A program made the position numbers and the translations under genes. From contig JANMHJ010000046.1 of assembly GCA_031375105.1 (NCBI GenBank), positions 124,001 to 188,000 of the forward strand: a stretch of DNA of 64,000 nt. The letters run 5' to 3'. Below the pieces are notes generated by a model that made no database searches, was not told the origin of the DNA, and saw nothing but the letters and a program-made list of their open reading frames with translations. Below are positions 8,534 to 16,552 of this stretch, piece after piece. Source of the DNA: JANMDU01 sp031375105. GTDB lineage: Bacteria; Pseudomonadota; Gammaproteobacteria; Burkholderiales; Burkholderiaceae_C. Each line of letters opens with the position of its first letter. The first letter of the stretch is position 1.

Positions 8534-10273
8534 ATGGCTGTTGTTGACACTCCGCTGAACTCCCCCTCGTCTGTGGCCTTGCCCGGCACAGCGCGAGCTT
8601 TGGTCATGGCAGGCAAGCTAGACCAAAAAAAAGCGGAAGACATCTTCCGCAAGGCGCAGTCGTCCAAAAACAGCTTCATTGCCGAGTTAATTAACTCAGG
8701 AGCGATCTCAGCGTCGGATTTGGCGCACACCATGTCTGCTGCCTTTGCCTCGCCGCTGATTGATCTGGATGCGGTTGATCCTCAGCGTTTACCGAAAGGC
8801 CTGCTGGACAATAAGCTCTGCCAAAGCCTGCGCGTGGTGGTGCTGGCCAAGCGTAACAACCGGTTGATTCTTGCCACCGCCGATCCTTCAGACCAAACCA
8901 CGGCTGAGAAGATTAAATTTGCCACCCAGTCTGGCGCAGACTGGGTGATTGCGGAATATGACAAACTGACCAAGATGGTGGAGGCTACGGCAGTTTCGAC
9001 TGCGGAAGCGCTGGATTCGATCATTGGCGCACCAGGTGACTTCGAGTTCGACGAATCGAGCATGGAGGTGACGGTAGACGAGCAAGAAGAAGCCGCTACT
9101 GATGTCGACGACGCACCCGTTGTTAAATTCCTGCAAAAAATGCTGCTTGATGCCTACGGCATGCGCGCCTCTGATCTGCACTTTGAGCCTTACGAGCACA
9201 CCTATCGCGTGCGCTTTCGCATCGACGGCGAGCTGCGCGAAATCGCTTCCCCACCTGTATCTATCAAAGATAAATTAGCTTCGCGGATCAAGGTGATTTC
9301 CAAGCTGGATATTTCTGAGAAACGCGTGCCGCAGGATGGCCGCATGAAGCTCAAGGTCGGTGCGGATCGTGTGATTGATTTCCGCGTTAGCACTTTGCCC
9401 ACGATGTTTGGCGAGAAGATCGTGATCCGTATTCTCGATCCGTCTAGCGCCAAGCTGGGCATTGAAGCCTTGGGTTACGAAAAGGTGGAAAAAGACCGAA
9501 TCATGGAAGCGATCAGCCGTCCCTACGGCATGATCTTGGTGACCGGGCCCACCGGTTCTGGTAAAACCGTGTCGCTCTACACCTGCTTGAATCTCATGAA
9601 CAAACCGGGTGTGAACATCGCTACAGCAGAAGACCCTTGCGAGATCAACTTGCCTGGCGTGAATCAAGTCAACGTGAATGACCGAGCTGGATTGACCTTT
9701 GCTGTGGCGCTGAAATCCTTTCTGCGCCAAGACCCAGATGTGATTATGGTCGGCGAGATTCGTGATCTAGAAACAGCGGACATCGCCATCAAGGCCGCGC
9801 AGACCGGACACTTGGTGCTCTCGACTCTGCACACGAATGACGCGCCTACGACGCTGACGCGTATGCGCAACATGGGCATTGCGCCTTTCAATATTGCTTC
9901 CAGCGTGATCCTGATCACGGCGCAACGCTTGGCTCGCCGCTTGTGTGCCAATTGCAAACAGCCCGCTGATATTCCGCAAGAAAATCTGATTCAAGCGGGT
10001 TTCAAAGAAGAAGACATCGATGGCAGTTGGACACCTTACAAGCCAGTAGGCTGTTCAATGTGCAACAATGGCTACAAAGGTCGCGTGGGCGTTTACCAAG
10101 TGATGCCCATCAGCGATGATATGCAGCGCTTGATTTTGGCTGATGCCAGCGCGATGGATATTGCCATTCAATCGCAAAAAGAGGGAGTGCGCAGTCTGCG
10201 GCAATCGGCGCTTCACAAGGTCAAGGTGGGTATGACTTCGCTGGAAGAAGTTATCGCCGTGACCAACGAATAA
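8534..10273 (+). CDS. pilB: Type IV pilus assembly ATPase PilB
   Basis: PilB is the cytoplasmic hexameric ATPase that powers pilus extension. The N-terminal MshEN-like domain (residues 1-160) is followed by the T2SE ATPase core. This core has the Walker A GPTGSGKT (near 340), the Asp box ATAEDPCEI, the Walker B-like IMVGEIRDLETADIA and the His box THTNDAP. The zinc-binding tetracysteine region C-ANC...CSMC follows at about 475-510. The length of 579 residues is typical. ATG 8534 is the start. pilC follows 33 bp downstream and pilD overlaps pilC, so the three form an operon. No pilin gene is in the window. Confidence 0.97.
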   Translation: MAVVDTPLNSPSSVALPGTARALVMAGKLDQKKAEDIFRKAQSSKNSFIAELINSGAISASDLAHTMSAAFASPLIDLDAVDPQRLPKGLLDNKLCQSLRVVVLAKRNNRLILATADPSDQTTAEKIKFATQSGADWVIAEYDKLTKMVEATAVSTAEALDSIIGAPGDFEFDESSMEVTVDEQEEAATDVDDAPVVKFLQKMLLDAYGMRASDLHFEPYEHTYRVRFRIDGELREIASPPVSIKDKLASRIKVISKLDISEKRVPQDGRMKLKVGADRVIDFRVSTLPTMFGEKIVIRILDPSSAKLGIEALGYEKVEKDRIMEAISRPYGMILVTGPTGSGKTVSLYTCLNLMNKPGVNIATAEDPCEINLPGVNQVNVNDRAGLTFAVALKSFLRQDPDVIMVGEIRDLETADIAIKAAQTGHLVLSTLHTNDAPTTLTRMRNMGIAPFNIASSVILITAQRLARRLCANCKQPADIPQENLIQAGFKEEDIDGSWTPYKPVGCSMCNNGYKGRVGVYQVMPISDDMQRLILADASAMDIAIQSQKEGVRSLRQSALHKVKVGMTSLEEVIAVTNE

Positions 10274-10306
10274 CGGCAGCACCAGCTACACAGGACGGAG
10301 AATCGC

Positions 10307-11530
10307 ATGGCCACTGCAGCAAACAAGAAATCGGACGTTAAGGAAGTTGTCTTCGAATGGGAGGGCAAAGACCGCAATGGCAAAATTGTGCGCGGCGAGC
10401 AGCGCGCTGCCAGCGAAAACCAGGTCATGGCTTCACTGCGCAGGCAGGGCGTCATCCCAGGAAAAATCAAGAAACGCAAGATGCGTTCGGGCAAACGCAT
10501 CACGCCGAAAGATCTAGCAATTTTTACGCGTCAGCTGGCCACCATGATGAAGGCTGGCGTGCCTTTGTTACAGGCGTTTGACATCGTTGGCCGTGGCAAC
10601 GCCAACCCCAGCGTTACCAAGCTGCTCAATGACATCCGCACTGATGTCGAAACTGGCACCTCTCTGTCGACCGCTTTCCGCAAGTATCCGATGCACTTCG
10701 ATAACTTGTATTGCAATCTCGTTGAAGCTGGCGAAGCGGCAGGTATTTTAGAAAGCCTGCTGGATCGTTTGGCGACTTATATGGAGAAATCCGAGGCAAT
10801 CAAATCAAAGATCAAATCTGCTTTGATGTACCCGATTGCAGTGGTTGTGGTGGCTTTTGTGGTGGTGTCGGTGATCATGATTTTTGTGGTTCCCGCCTTC
10901 AAAAGCGTCTTTTCCAACTTCGGTGCTGATTTGCCCGCACCTACACTGTTTGTGATTGCTATCAGCGAATTTTTCGTCAAATGGTGGTGGTTGATTTTTG
11001 GTGGTATCGGCGGTGGTTTGTACTTCTTTATGCAAGCTTGGAAGCGCAACGAGAAGATGCAAAAAATCATGGATCGCTTGTTGCTCAAACTGCCTGTATT
11101 TGGCACATTGATTGAAAAATCTTGCATTGCCCGCTGGACGCGTACGCTTGCCACCATGTTTGCAGCGGGTGTGCCCTTAGTGGAGGCACTTGATTCTGTG
11201 GGAGGTGCCTCTGGCAATTCGCTTTACATTGATGCCACAGTGCGCATCCAGCAAGAAGTTTCCACGGGCACCTCGCTCACCGCTGCGATGCAAAACGCGA
11301 ATTTGTTTCCGTCGATGGTGATTCAGATGACGGCGATTGGCGAGGAGTCCGGCTCGATTGACCACATGCTGGGCAAAGCGGCGGATTTTTATGAAGCTGA
11401 AATCGATGACATGGTGGCGGGTCTGGCCAGTTTGATGGAACCTATCATCATTGTGTTTCTAGGCACGATTGTGGGTGGCATCGTTGTTGCAATGTACCTG
11501 CCCATCTTTAAACTGGGCGCTGTGGTCTGA
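10307..11530 (+). CDS. pilC: Type IV pilus inner-membrane platform protein PilC
   Basis: PilC is the inner-membrane platform that couples the PilB motor to pilin insertion. Two copies of the T2SF domain are visible (about residues 72-195 and 275-400), each opening with a FTRQLATMMKAGVPLLQAF-like helix; the second copy reads RTLATMFAAGVPLVEAL. Three hydrophobic segments lie near 175-200, 220-245 and 380-403. A good ribosome binding site (GGACGGAG) precedes ATG 10307. The stop codon TGA overlaps the ATG of pilD. Confidence 0.97.
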   Translation: MATAANKKSDVKEVVFEWEGKDRNGKIVRGEQRAASENQVMASLRRQGVIPGKIKKRKMRSGKRITPKDLAIFTRQLATMMKAGVPLLQAFDIVGRGNANPSVTKLLNDIRTDVETGTSLSTAFRKYPMHFDNLYCNLVEAGEAAGILESLLDRLATYMEKSEAIKSKIKSALMYPIAVVVVAFVVVSVIMIFVVPAFKSVFSNFGADLPAPTLFVIAISEFFVKWWWLIFGGIGGGLYFFMQAWKRNEKMQKIMDRLLLKLPVFGTLIEKSCIARWTRTLATMFAAGVPLVEALDSVGGASGNSLYIDATVRIQQEVSTGTSLTAAMQNANLFPSMVIQMTAIGEESGSIDHMLGKAADFYEAEIDDMVAGLASLMEPIIIVFLGTIVGGIVVAMYLPIFKLGAVV

Positions 11531-12381
11531 TGGCTGCGGTGGCTTGGTTGGAGGCGGTGCCCGTCGCATTGCTGGGCATGTTCATCGGCAGCTTTCTGAA
11601 TGTGGTGATCTACCGCCTGCCAAAAATGCTGGAAGCGCAGTGGGCGGCTGAATGCCATCAGCTGACGCATCCCGATCAAGTGCTGCCAGAGCAACCTCGC
11701 TTTAATCTCATGATGCCGCGCTCGCGTTGCCCGCACTGCGGACATCAAATACGATGGTATGAAAATATTCCGGTGCTGAGCTATCTCGTGCTCGGTGGTA
11801 AATGCTCAAATTGCAAGGCCAAGATCAGCATGCGCTATCCGGCTGTTGAGCTGCTTACTGGCGCTTTGTTTGCCTACTGCGCCATGCGCTGGGGTTGGAG
11901 CTGGCAAACAGCTGCCTGGTGTGCGTTTTGCGCAGCTTTGGTGGCGCTCACTTTCATTGATTGGGACACCACCTTGCTGCCCGATGACATTACATTGCCC
12001 TTGGTTTGGCTTGGACTGATCGTGGCCGCGCTGCGCTGGAACACTGAAGTGACGTTGGCAAGCTCTGTTTGGGGGGCGGTGGCGGGCTATTTGTCGCTTT
12101 GGAGTGTCTATTGGGTGTTTAAGCTCGTCACGGGCAAGGAAGGCATGGGTTATGGTGATTTCAAGCTATTTGCTGCCTTGGGCGCTTGGTTTGGTTGGCA
12201 GGCCTTGATCCCGATGATTTTGCTGGCTTCTGTGATCGGGGCGATTGTTGGCATTGTTTTGAAGCTCAACAGTGCACTGAGAGAAGGTGGCTATGTGCCG
12301 TTTGGCCCCTTCTTGGCGGGCGCAGGTGTTGTGGCCCTGATTTTTGGCCCGGCCACCATTCTTAAGACCATCGGGCTTTGA
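11530..12381 (+). CDS. pilD: Prepilin peptidase / N-methyltransferase PilD
   Basis: PilD cuts the leader of type IV pilins and N-methylates the new N-terminus. The cytoplasmic zinc loop with two Cys pairs (CPHCGHQIRWYENIPVLSYL, then CSNC) lies at about 61-99. The two catalytic aspartates are in IDWDTTLLPD and GYGDFKLFA. About eight membrane segments are present and 283 residues is normal. Its ATG overlaps the pilC stop (ATGA-type coupling), and coaE starts 3 bp after its stop. Confidence 0.96.
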   Translation: MAAVAWLEAVPVALLGMFIGSFLNVVIYRLPKMLEAQWAAECHQLTHPDQVLPEQPRFNLMMPRSRCPHCGHQIRWYENIPVLSYLVLGGKCSNCKAKISMRYPAVELLTGALFAYCAMRWGWSWQTAAWCAFCAALVALTFIDWDTTLLPDDITLPLVWLGLIVAALRWNTEVTLASSVWGAVAGYLSLWSVYWVFKLVTGKEGMGYGDFKLFAALGAWFGWQALIPMILLASVIGAIVGIVLKLNSALREGGYVPFGPFLAGAGVVALIFGPATILKTIGL

Positions 12382-12384
12382 GCC

Positions 12385-12999
12385 ATGCTCACCATCGGTT
12401 TGACCGGCGGCATTGGCAGTGGCAAGAGCACCGTGGCAAGCATCTTGGCTGCGCAGGGCGTGCCGGTGATGGATGCAGATGCCATTTCGCGCTCCTGCAC
12501 CCAAGTGGGTGGCGCGGCCATGGCAAAGATTCATGATGCATTCGGTGCTGCCGTGATCGCGCCTGATGGCAGTCTGAACCGCGATGCCATGCGCGAGCGT
12601 ATGTTGGCAGACAAGCAAGCCAAGGCTTTGTTGGAGAACATCATCCATCCGCTGGTGGGCGAGCAGATCAACGCGCAACTCCAACAAGCTGAGCAAGCTG
12701 GCGTAGAGATCGCTGTGATCGACATCCCCTTGCTGGTTGAAGGCGCAGCGCGCTGGCGCAGCCGCTTGCATCGTATTTGGGTGGTGGACTGCACGAGCGC
12801 CACGCGAATGGAGCGAGTACGCCGTCGAAGTGGCTGGCCAACAGTGCAGATTGAGGCGGTGATGGCGGCGCAGGCCAGCCGAGTGCAGCGCTTGGCCTGC
12901 GCCGATTCTGTGATTTTTAATGACGCAATGCCTGTGGAGCAGTTGCGTGAGCAGGTATTAGAGCTACTTGCGCAACAAAAGCCTTACGCTGCTGCTTGA
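12385..12999 (+). CDS. coaE: Dephospho-CoA kinase
   Basis: CoaE performs the last step of coenzyme A synthesis, phosphorylating the 3' hydroxyl of dephospho-CoA. The P-loop GLTGGIGSGKSTV is at the N-terminus, followed by DADAISR and the NIIHPLV segment. The PLLVEGAARWRSRLHRIWVVD stretch is followed by QASRVQRLACAD. The length of 204 residues fits. It sits in the widespread pilD-coaE-zapD-yacG order and is almost certainly co-transcribed with pilD. Confidence 0.97.
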   Translation: MLTIGLTGGIGSGKSTVASILAAQGVPVMDADAISRSCTQVGGAAMAKIHDAFGAAVIAPDGSLNRDAMRERMLADKQAKALLENIIHPLVGEQINAQLQQAEQAGVEIAVIDIPLLVEGAARWRSRLHRIWVVDCTSATRMERVRRRSGWPTVQIEAVMAAQASRVQRLACADSVIFNDAMPVEQLREQVLELLAQQKPYAAA

Positions 13000-13066
13000 G
13001 CATGCATCACTTCGGGCTATGATTGCAGCCAATTCAAACCCCGCCCGACTTTAGCGCCTCATTCTT

Positions 13067-13825
13067 GTGATCCTCTACGAATACCCCTTCAACGAACGCG
13101 TGCGCACCTACTTGCGCTTGGAGCATCTGTTTGAGCGGCTGGGTCAACTCTTGGCGCGCGATGAGGCGATTGATCATCACTTCGCCTTTGTCACTATTTT
13201 TGAAATCATCGAAGTGGCCGCGCGCTCTGAGCTGAAATCCGATGTGCTCAAAGATCTTGAAAAACACAAACAGCACATGGTCGCTTTCCGGGTCAATCCA
13301 GGCATTGCGCAGGATGTGCTTGAAGGCGTTATCACACAAATTGAAACCGCTTTTTCTGCCGTGAACTCTCAAACCGGCAAGGCCGGTGCATCGCTCAATG
13401 ACAACGAATGGATGACCAGTGTGCGCAGCCGCATCGCCATTCCTGCAGGTACCTGCGAATTTGATTTGCCAGCGTATTTTCATTGGCAGCATTTGAGTGC
13501 TGTGCGCCGCCGCGAAGACATGATGCGCTGGGCCAGCTCGCTGTGGCCATTGGCGCAATCCATCAATTTGCTGCTCAAGCTGTTACGTGATACGGGGTCT
13601 GCACAAAAGGTGATGGCTGTGAGCGGCCATTTTCAGCAAAACCTGCCGCAAGGCCGCAGTTTTCAGTTGCTGCGACTGCGCATGGATGAGCAGCTTGCCC
13701 TCGTGCCTGAGATCAGCGGCAACCGTTTGATCGTCTCGGTGCGCCTGCTGCGGCCTTCGCCCGACGATAAGCTACCCGTAGCTGCTACAGAAGATGCGGG
13801 CTTTGAGCTGACACTTTGCAGTTGA
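13067..13825 (+). CDS. zapD: Cell division protein ZapD (DUF1342)
   Basis: ZapD cross-links FtsZ protofilaments at the division ring. The N-terminus ILYEYPFNERVRTYLRLEHLFERL is the family signature (E. coli: FEHPLNEKMRTWLRIE). The rest is helical, with the conserved end NRLIVSVRLL. The length of 252 residues is usual. The start is GTG at 13067. It lies between coaE and yacG, the common conserved arrangement. Confidence 0.94.
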   Translation: MILYEYPFNERVRTYLRLEHLFERLGQLLARDEAIDHHFAFVTIFEIIEVAARSELKSDVLKDLEKHKQHMVAFRVNPGIAQDVLEGVITQIETAFSAVNSQTGKAGASLNDNEWMTSVRSRIAIPAGTCEFDLPAYFHWQHLSAVRRREDMMRWASSLWPLAQSINLLLKLLRDTGSAQKVMAVSGHFQQNLPQGRSFQLLRLRMDEQLALVPEISGNRLIVSVRLLRPSPDDKLPVAATEDAGFELTLCS

Positions 13826-13834
13826 GCAGGCCTG

Positions 13835-14050
13835 ATGGAGAACAAGCCACCGATCGTGCGCTGCCCCGCCTGTGGGGGAGACAGTGTGTTTGCGCCCAGC
13901 AATGCTTGGCGGCCATTTTGCAGCCAGCGCTGCAAACAGATTGATTTCGGCGCTTGGGCCAGTGAAGAGTTTCGCGTGGCGGGCAAGCTGGAAGACCTAG
14001 ACCCGAGCGAGTTGTCAGACCTCGGTGACCAAAGCGCCACTCGGCACTAG
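13835..14050 (+). CDS. yacG: DNA gyrase inhibitor / zinc-binding protein YacG
   Basis: YacG is a small zinc protein that binds GyrB and inhibits gyrase in E. coli. Four zinc-ligand cysteines are visible, as CPACGG and FCSQRCKQIDFGAW. The length of 71 residues and an acidic C-terminal tail are normal. It follows zapD by 9 bp. Its end overlaps the end of the convergent transporter gene by 4 bp. Confidence 0.95.
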   Translation: MENKPPIVRCPACGGDSVFAPSNAWRPFCSQRCKQIDFGAWASEEFRVAGKLEDLDPSELSDLGDQSATRH

Positions 14051-15006
14051 GCGCTTGGCATTGTCTCTGGCAAGGTGGCCAACACCACACCGATCAAGGC
14101 GATGCCAAACGCCACCATCTGCAAGCCCTGCATGCGCTCGCCCAGAAGCAACACACCCACTGCCGCCGCTGAGATGGGCAGCATCACCGTAAACACACCG
14201 GCTTGAGACGCAGGCACAGTTTTCAAACCCGTCATCCAAAGCCAGATCGTCCACACGCTGGCAGCAAATGAATAAAATAGCAGCAGCAACCAAATGGGCA
14301 AAGAAACGGCAGAAAAGTCAAAACTCCAAGCTTGCCAAAGACCCAAAGGCAACACCAGCAAGAAGCCCCAAAGGTTGATCAGAGCGGTGATGCGCTTTGG
14401 CCCCAGACTGCCGGTGAGCTTCTTGCCGATCACCGCATAGGCCGCCTCACACAACACCGCACAAAACACCAACAGATTGCCGAGCCAAGCCGTTGTTGAT
14501 GTCAAATCGGCTGCTTCCCCTTGTAATATCTGGGTAGATTGCTCACCTTTTGATAGCGAAACCAAAGCAATCCCGAGTACAGCGCAAGCCACCGCTGCCC
14601 ACACCCGCTTGCCCACACGTTCACGCAAAAACAGCCAACTCATCACCGCCACGCAGGCTGGAATACTCGCCATGATCACGCCTGCCGCGACCGCACTCGT
14701 CATGCTCACGCCGTAGAGCATGCAGATGGAGAACAGAAAATTGCCGAGAAAAGACTCCAAAAACAGCAAGCGTTTCGTAGGCGCACTCATCGGCGCTTCT
14801 TCGAGAGGTCTGCGCAACCAATGTAGCATCGCCAGCCCGCCGATGCCAAAGCGCAGCCAAGCCAGCAAAAGCACCGGAAACACCATCACCAACTGTTTAG
14901 ACAGCCCGACATAACTGCCCACCAAGCTCATCGACAGCGCCAAACAGGCAAAAGCGACCAGAGGAGACTTCAAAGTCGAAGCAGAATCAGACGAAGTAGG
15001 ATTCAC
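14047..15006 (-). CDS. EamA/RhaT-family drug/metabolite transporter
   Basis: This 319-residue inner-membrane protein shows the two EamA repeats (about 15-145 and 175-310), with roughly ten hydrophobic helices. Typical signatures are LAWLRFGIGGLAML in the first half and AGVFTVMLPISAAAVGVLLLGE in the second. Members export amino acids or other small metabolites; the substrate here is unknown. The loop at residues 147-166 (GEQSTQILQGEAADLTSTT) coincides with a diverged copy of the dispersed palindromic element, so it may be an insertion. Its 3' end overlaps yacG, and it is divergent from the GGCT-like gene. Confidence 0.88.
   Translation of the reverse strand: MNPTSSDSASTLKSPLVAFACLALSMSLVGSYVGLSKQLVMVFPVLLLAWLRFGIGGLAMLHWLRRPLEEAPMSAPTKRLLFLESFLGNFLFSICMLYGVSMTSAVAAGVIMASIPACVAVMSWLFLRERVGKRVWAAVACAVLGIALVSLSKGEQSTQILQGEAADLTSTTAWLGNLLVFCAVLCEAAYAVIGKKLTGSLGPKRITALINLWGFLLVLPLGLWQAWSFDFSAVSLPIWLLLLFYSFAASVWTIWLWMTGLKTVPASQAGVFTVMLPISAAAVGVLLLGERMQGLQMVAFGIALIGVVLATLPETMPSA
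14511..14565 (+). repeat. Palindromic element, diverged copy B, inside the EamA gene
   Basis: The bases TTGTAATATCTGGGTAGATT then GCTCACCTTTTGATAGCG align with the consensus CCGTTATAAAATCTGCGTAGA then GTGCTATTAAATTTATAGCA. This is the most diverged copy. The frame is kept, encoding part of a cytoplasmic or periplasmic loop of the transporter. Confidence 0.45.
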
Positions 15007-15040
15007 AATACGTTCTCACACCAAACCATTGCATACGATC

Positions 15041-15430
15041 ATGCCAGAACCACAACTCTTCTTCGTCTATGGCACACTGCGCCGAGGTGATGACAACGAC
15101 ATCACCCAACTGTCGCCAGCGCCCGAATTCATGGGAAGCGCCAGCATCTTTGGAACGATGTTTCACTTGGGCGGCTATCCGGGCGTGACGCTGGGGGGCG
15201 AAGGGCAGATCGTGGGCGAGGTGTATGCAGTGAGCACCGAGCTGGAAAAAACGCTCGATGCGATTGAATCTGAATATCCCGCGCAACCTGATGAATACGC
15301 TAAGCGGCCCATTCGCGTGCAGGTCGCAAGCCAATGGTGTGACTGCTTTGTGTATGAGATCAACCCTGCTTACACGGCTGGCAAACCCATCATTTCGAGC
15401 GGTGACTGGGTGAAAGACCGTTATCTATGA
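15041..15430 (+). CDS. Gamma-glutamylcyclotransferase (GGCT/AIG2-like) family protein
   Basis: This protein of about 129 residues has the GGCT-fold opening FFVYGTLRRGDDN and the sequence GEVYAVSTELEKTLDAIESEY, in which the Glu of DAIESEY is the likely catalytic acid. Family members release 5-oxoproline from gamma-glutamyl peptides or similar amides; the exact substrate here is unknown. ATG 15041 is preferred over an upstream TTG because the fold begins just after it. Its TGA overlaps the ATG of the small gene remnant that follows. Confidence 0.85.
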   Translation: MPEPQLFFVYGTLRRGDDNDITQLSPAPEFMGSASIFGTMFHLGGYPGVTLGGEGQIVGEVYAVSTELEKTLDAIESEYPAQPDEYAKRPIRVQVASQWCDCFVYEINPAYTAGKPIISSGDWVKDRYL

Positions 15431-15570
15431 GCAACGATGTTCGCCCCGAAGTCATCATCACTTGTCTGAAAAAACGCCTCTCGGGCGTGACGACAACGAT
15501 CATCAATTTGCTGCCTGTGCAAGCCAAGCTGCTGCGCTTGGGCGCGGTGGGCTCAGGGGCAATATGTTGA
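15427..15570 (+). pseudogene. N-terminal remnant of a glycosyltransferase gene
   Basis: A 47-codon frame starts with ATG overlapping the stop of the preceding gene (ATGA). Its first 33 residues (MSNDVRPEVIITCLKKRLSG, then VTTTIINLLPVQA) look like the N-terminus of Comamonadaceae-type glycosyltransferases, in which a TCLK-R-SGVT segment opens the protein. After that only KLLRLGAVGSGAIC and a stop remain, and the convergent hydrolase gene begins 14 bp later. The body of the gene is gone, which suggests a deletion. The family call is from memory. Confidence 0.5.
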
Positions 15571-15583
15571 TTTCTCTTACAGA

Positions 15584-16531
15584 TCACGCCAAAAGGAAGC
15601 CAGAGACCAACTGCGCTAGCTGCTTGGGTTGATCATGGTGGAGCATATGCCCCGCGTCTTCAATCCGCTCAATGCGCACGTTCGGAACATGCTTCAAACG
15701 CGCGTGGTAATCAGTCAAGGTGTAGCGGCCTTTGTACCAACCCGTCATGGAGTCGTCGGAAGCTTCGATGGCGAGCAGGGGCATGCTGATGCGCTGATAC
15801 AGCGCGAGCGTTTCTTCCACGCGAGAGAGATTCGCGTTGATGATTTTGTGAGCGGGGTCGCCCAGAATTTCAAATTCACCCGCAGCATTGCGAGCCGACC
15901 AATGCTGCGCGAGCCAATCGGCTTTGTCTTGCGAGAGGCGCGGGTTGGTTTTCATCAGGCGCGAGGCGACACCTGAGAGCGCTGGATAGGCGCGCATGGC
16001 CATCTCAGCGCGGTGGTGGCTTTTGAGGTGATCGAACCACTGGGCGTAGCGCGTGGGCGCTTGGGCGGCCTTGGTCTCGGGCATGCCGAAGCCTTCTAAA
16101 TTGATCAGCTTGCGGATACGCTCAGGGCGCACGCCTGCATAGCCCATCACCACGTTGCCGCCCAAGCTGTGGCCAAGCAGATCAACCGGTGCTTCGGGCG
16201 AGTAATGGTCAATCAAAAAATCCAGATCGGCCATGTAGTCTGGTAGCCAGTAGTTGTCGGTGTCTTCACCTTGGCAGCGTTTGGCGGCGTTGTTCATATG
16301 ATGCGTGAGGCCATAGCCGCGCCAATCGGGGGCGATGATGTGGCGGCCGGCCAGCGGCGTGTTTTCCAGCGCGTCCACCACGAACTGAAAAGATGCGCCC
16401 ACATCCATCCAGCCATGCACCATCACCAGCGGCTGCTGCCCAGCTTGCGGCTGCCCCCAAGTGCGCACATGGTAGTTATGCGTCCGGATGCGGACAAACT
16501 CGGATTGGGAGGCGCGTGCAATTGTGTACAT
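15584..16531 (-). CDS. Alpha/beta-fold hydrolase
   Basis: This hydrolase of about 315 residues has the oxyanion segment VMVHGWMDVGASF, then IIAPDWRGYG and the nucleophile elbow LLGHSLGGNVVMGYAG (Ser). The Asp region is IEASDDSMTGW and the catalytic His is in EDAGHMLHHDQP. Such enzymes act on esters, epoxides or C-C bonds; the substrate cannot be read. ATG 16531 (MYTIARASQ) is the homology-supported start, although the frame is open further upstream into the divergent acyl-CoA synthetase gene. The 21 bp between the two start codons must hold both translation signals. Confidence 0.88.
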   Translation of the reverse strand: MYTIARASQSEFVRIRTHNYHVRTWGQPQAGQQPLVMVHGWMDVGASFQFVVDALENTPLAGRHIIAPDWRGYGLTHHMNNAAKRCQGEDTDNYWLPDYMADLDFLIDHYSPEAPVDLLGHSLGGNVVMGYAGVRPERIRKLINLEGFGMPETKAAQAPTRYAQWFDHLKSHHRAEMAMRAYPALSGVASRLMKTNPRLSQDKADWLAQHWSARNAAGEFEILGDPAHKIINANLSRVEETLALYQRISMPLLAIEASDDSMTGWYKGRYTLTDYHARLKHVPNVRIERIEDAGHMLHHDQPKQLAQLVSGFLLA

Positions 16532-16552
16532 TTGAGCTATCTTAAGTGAATC

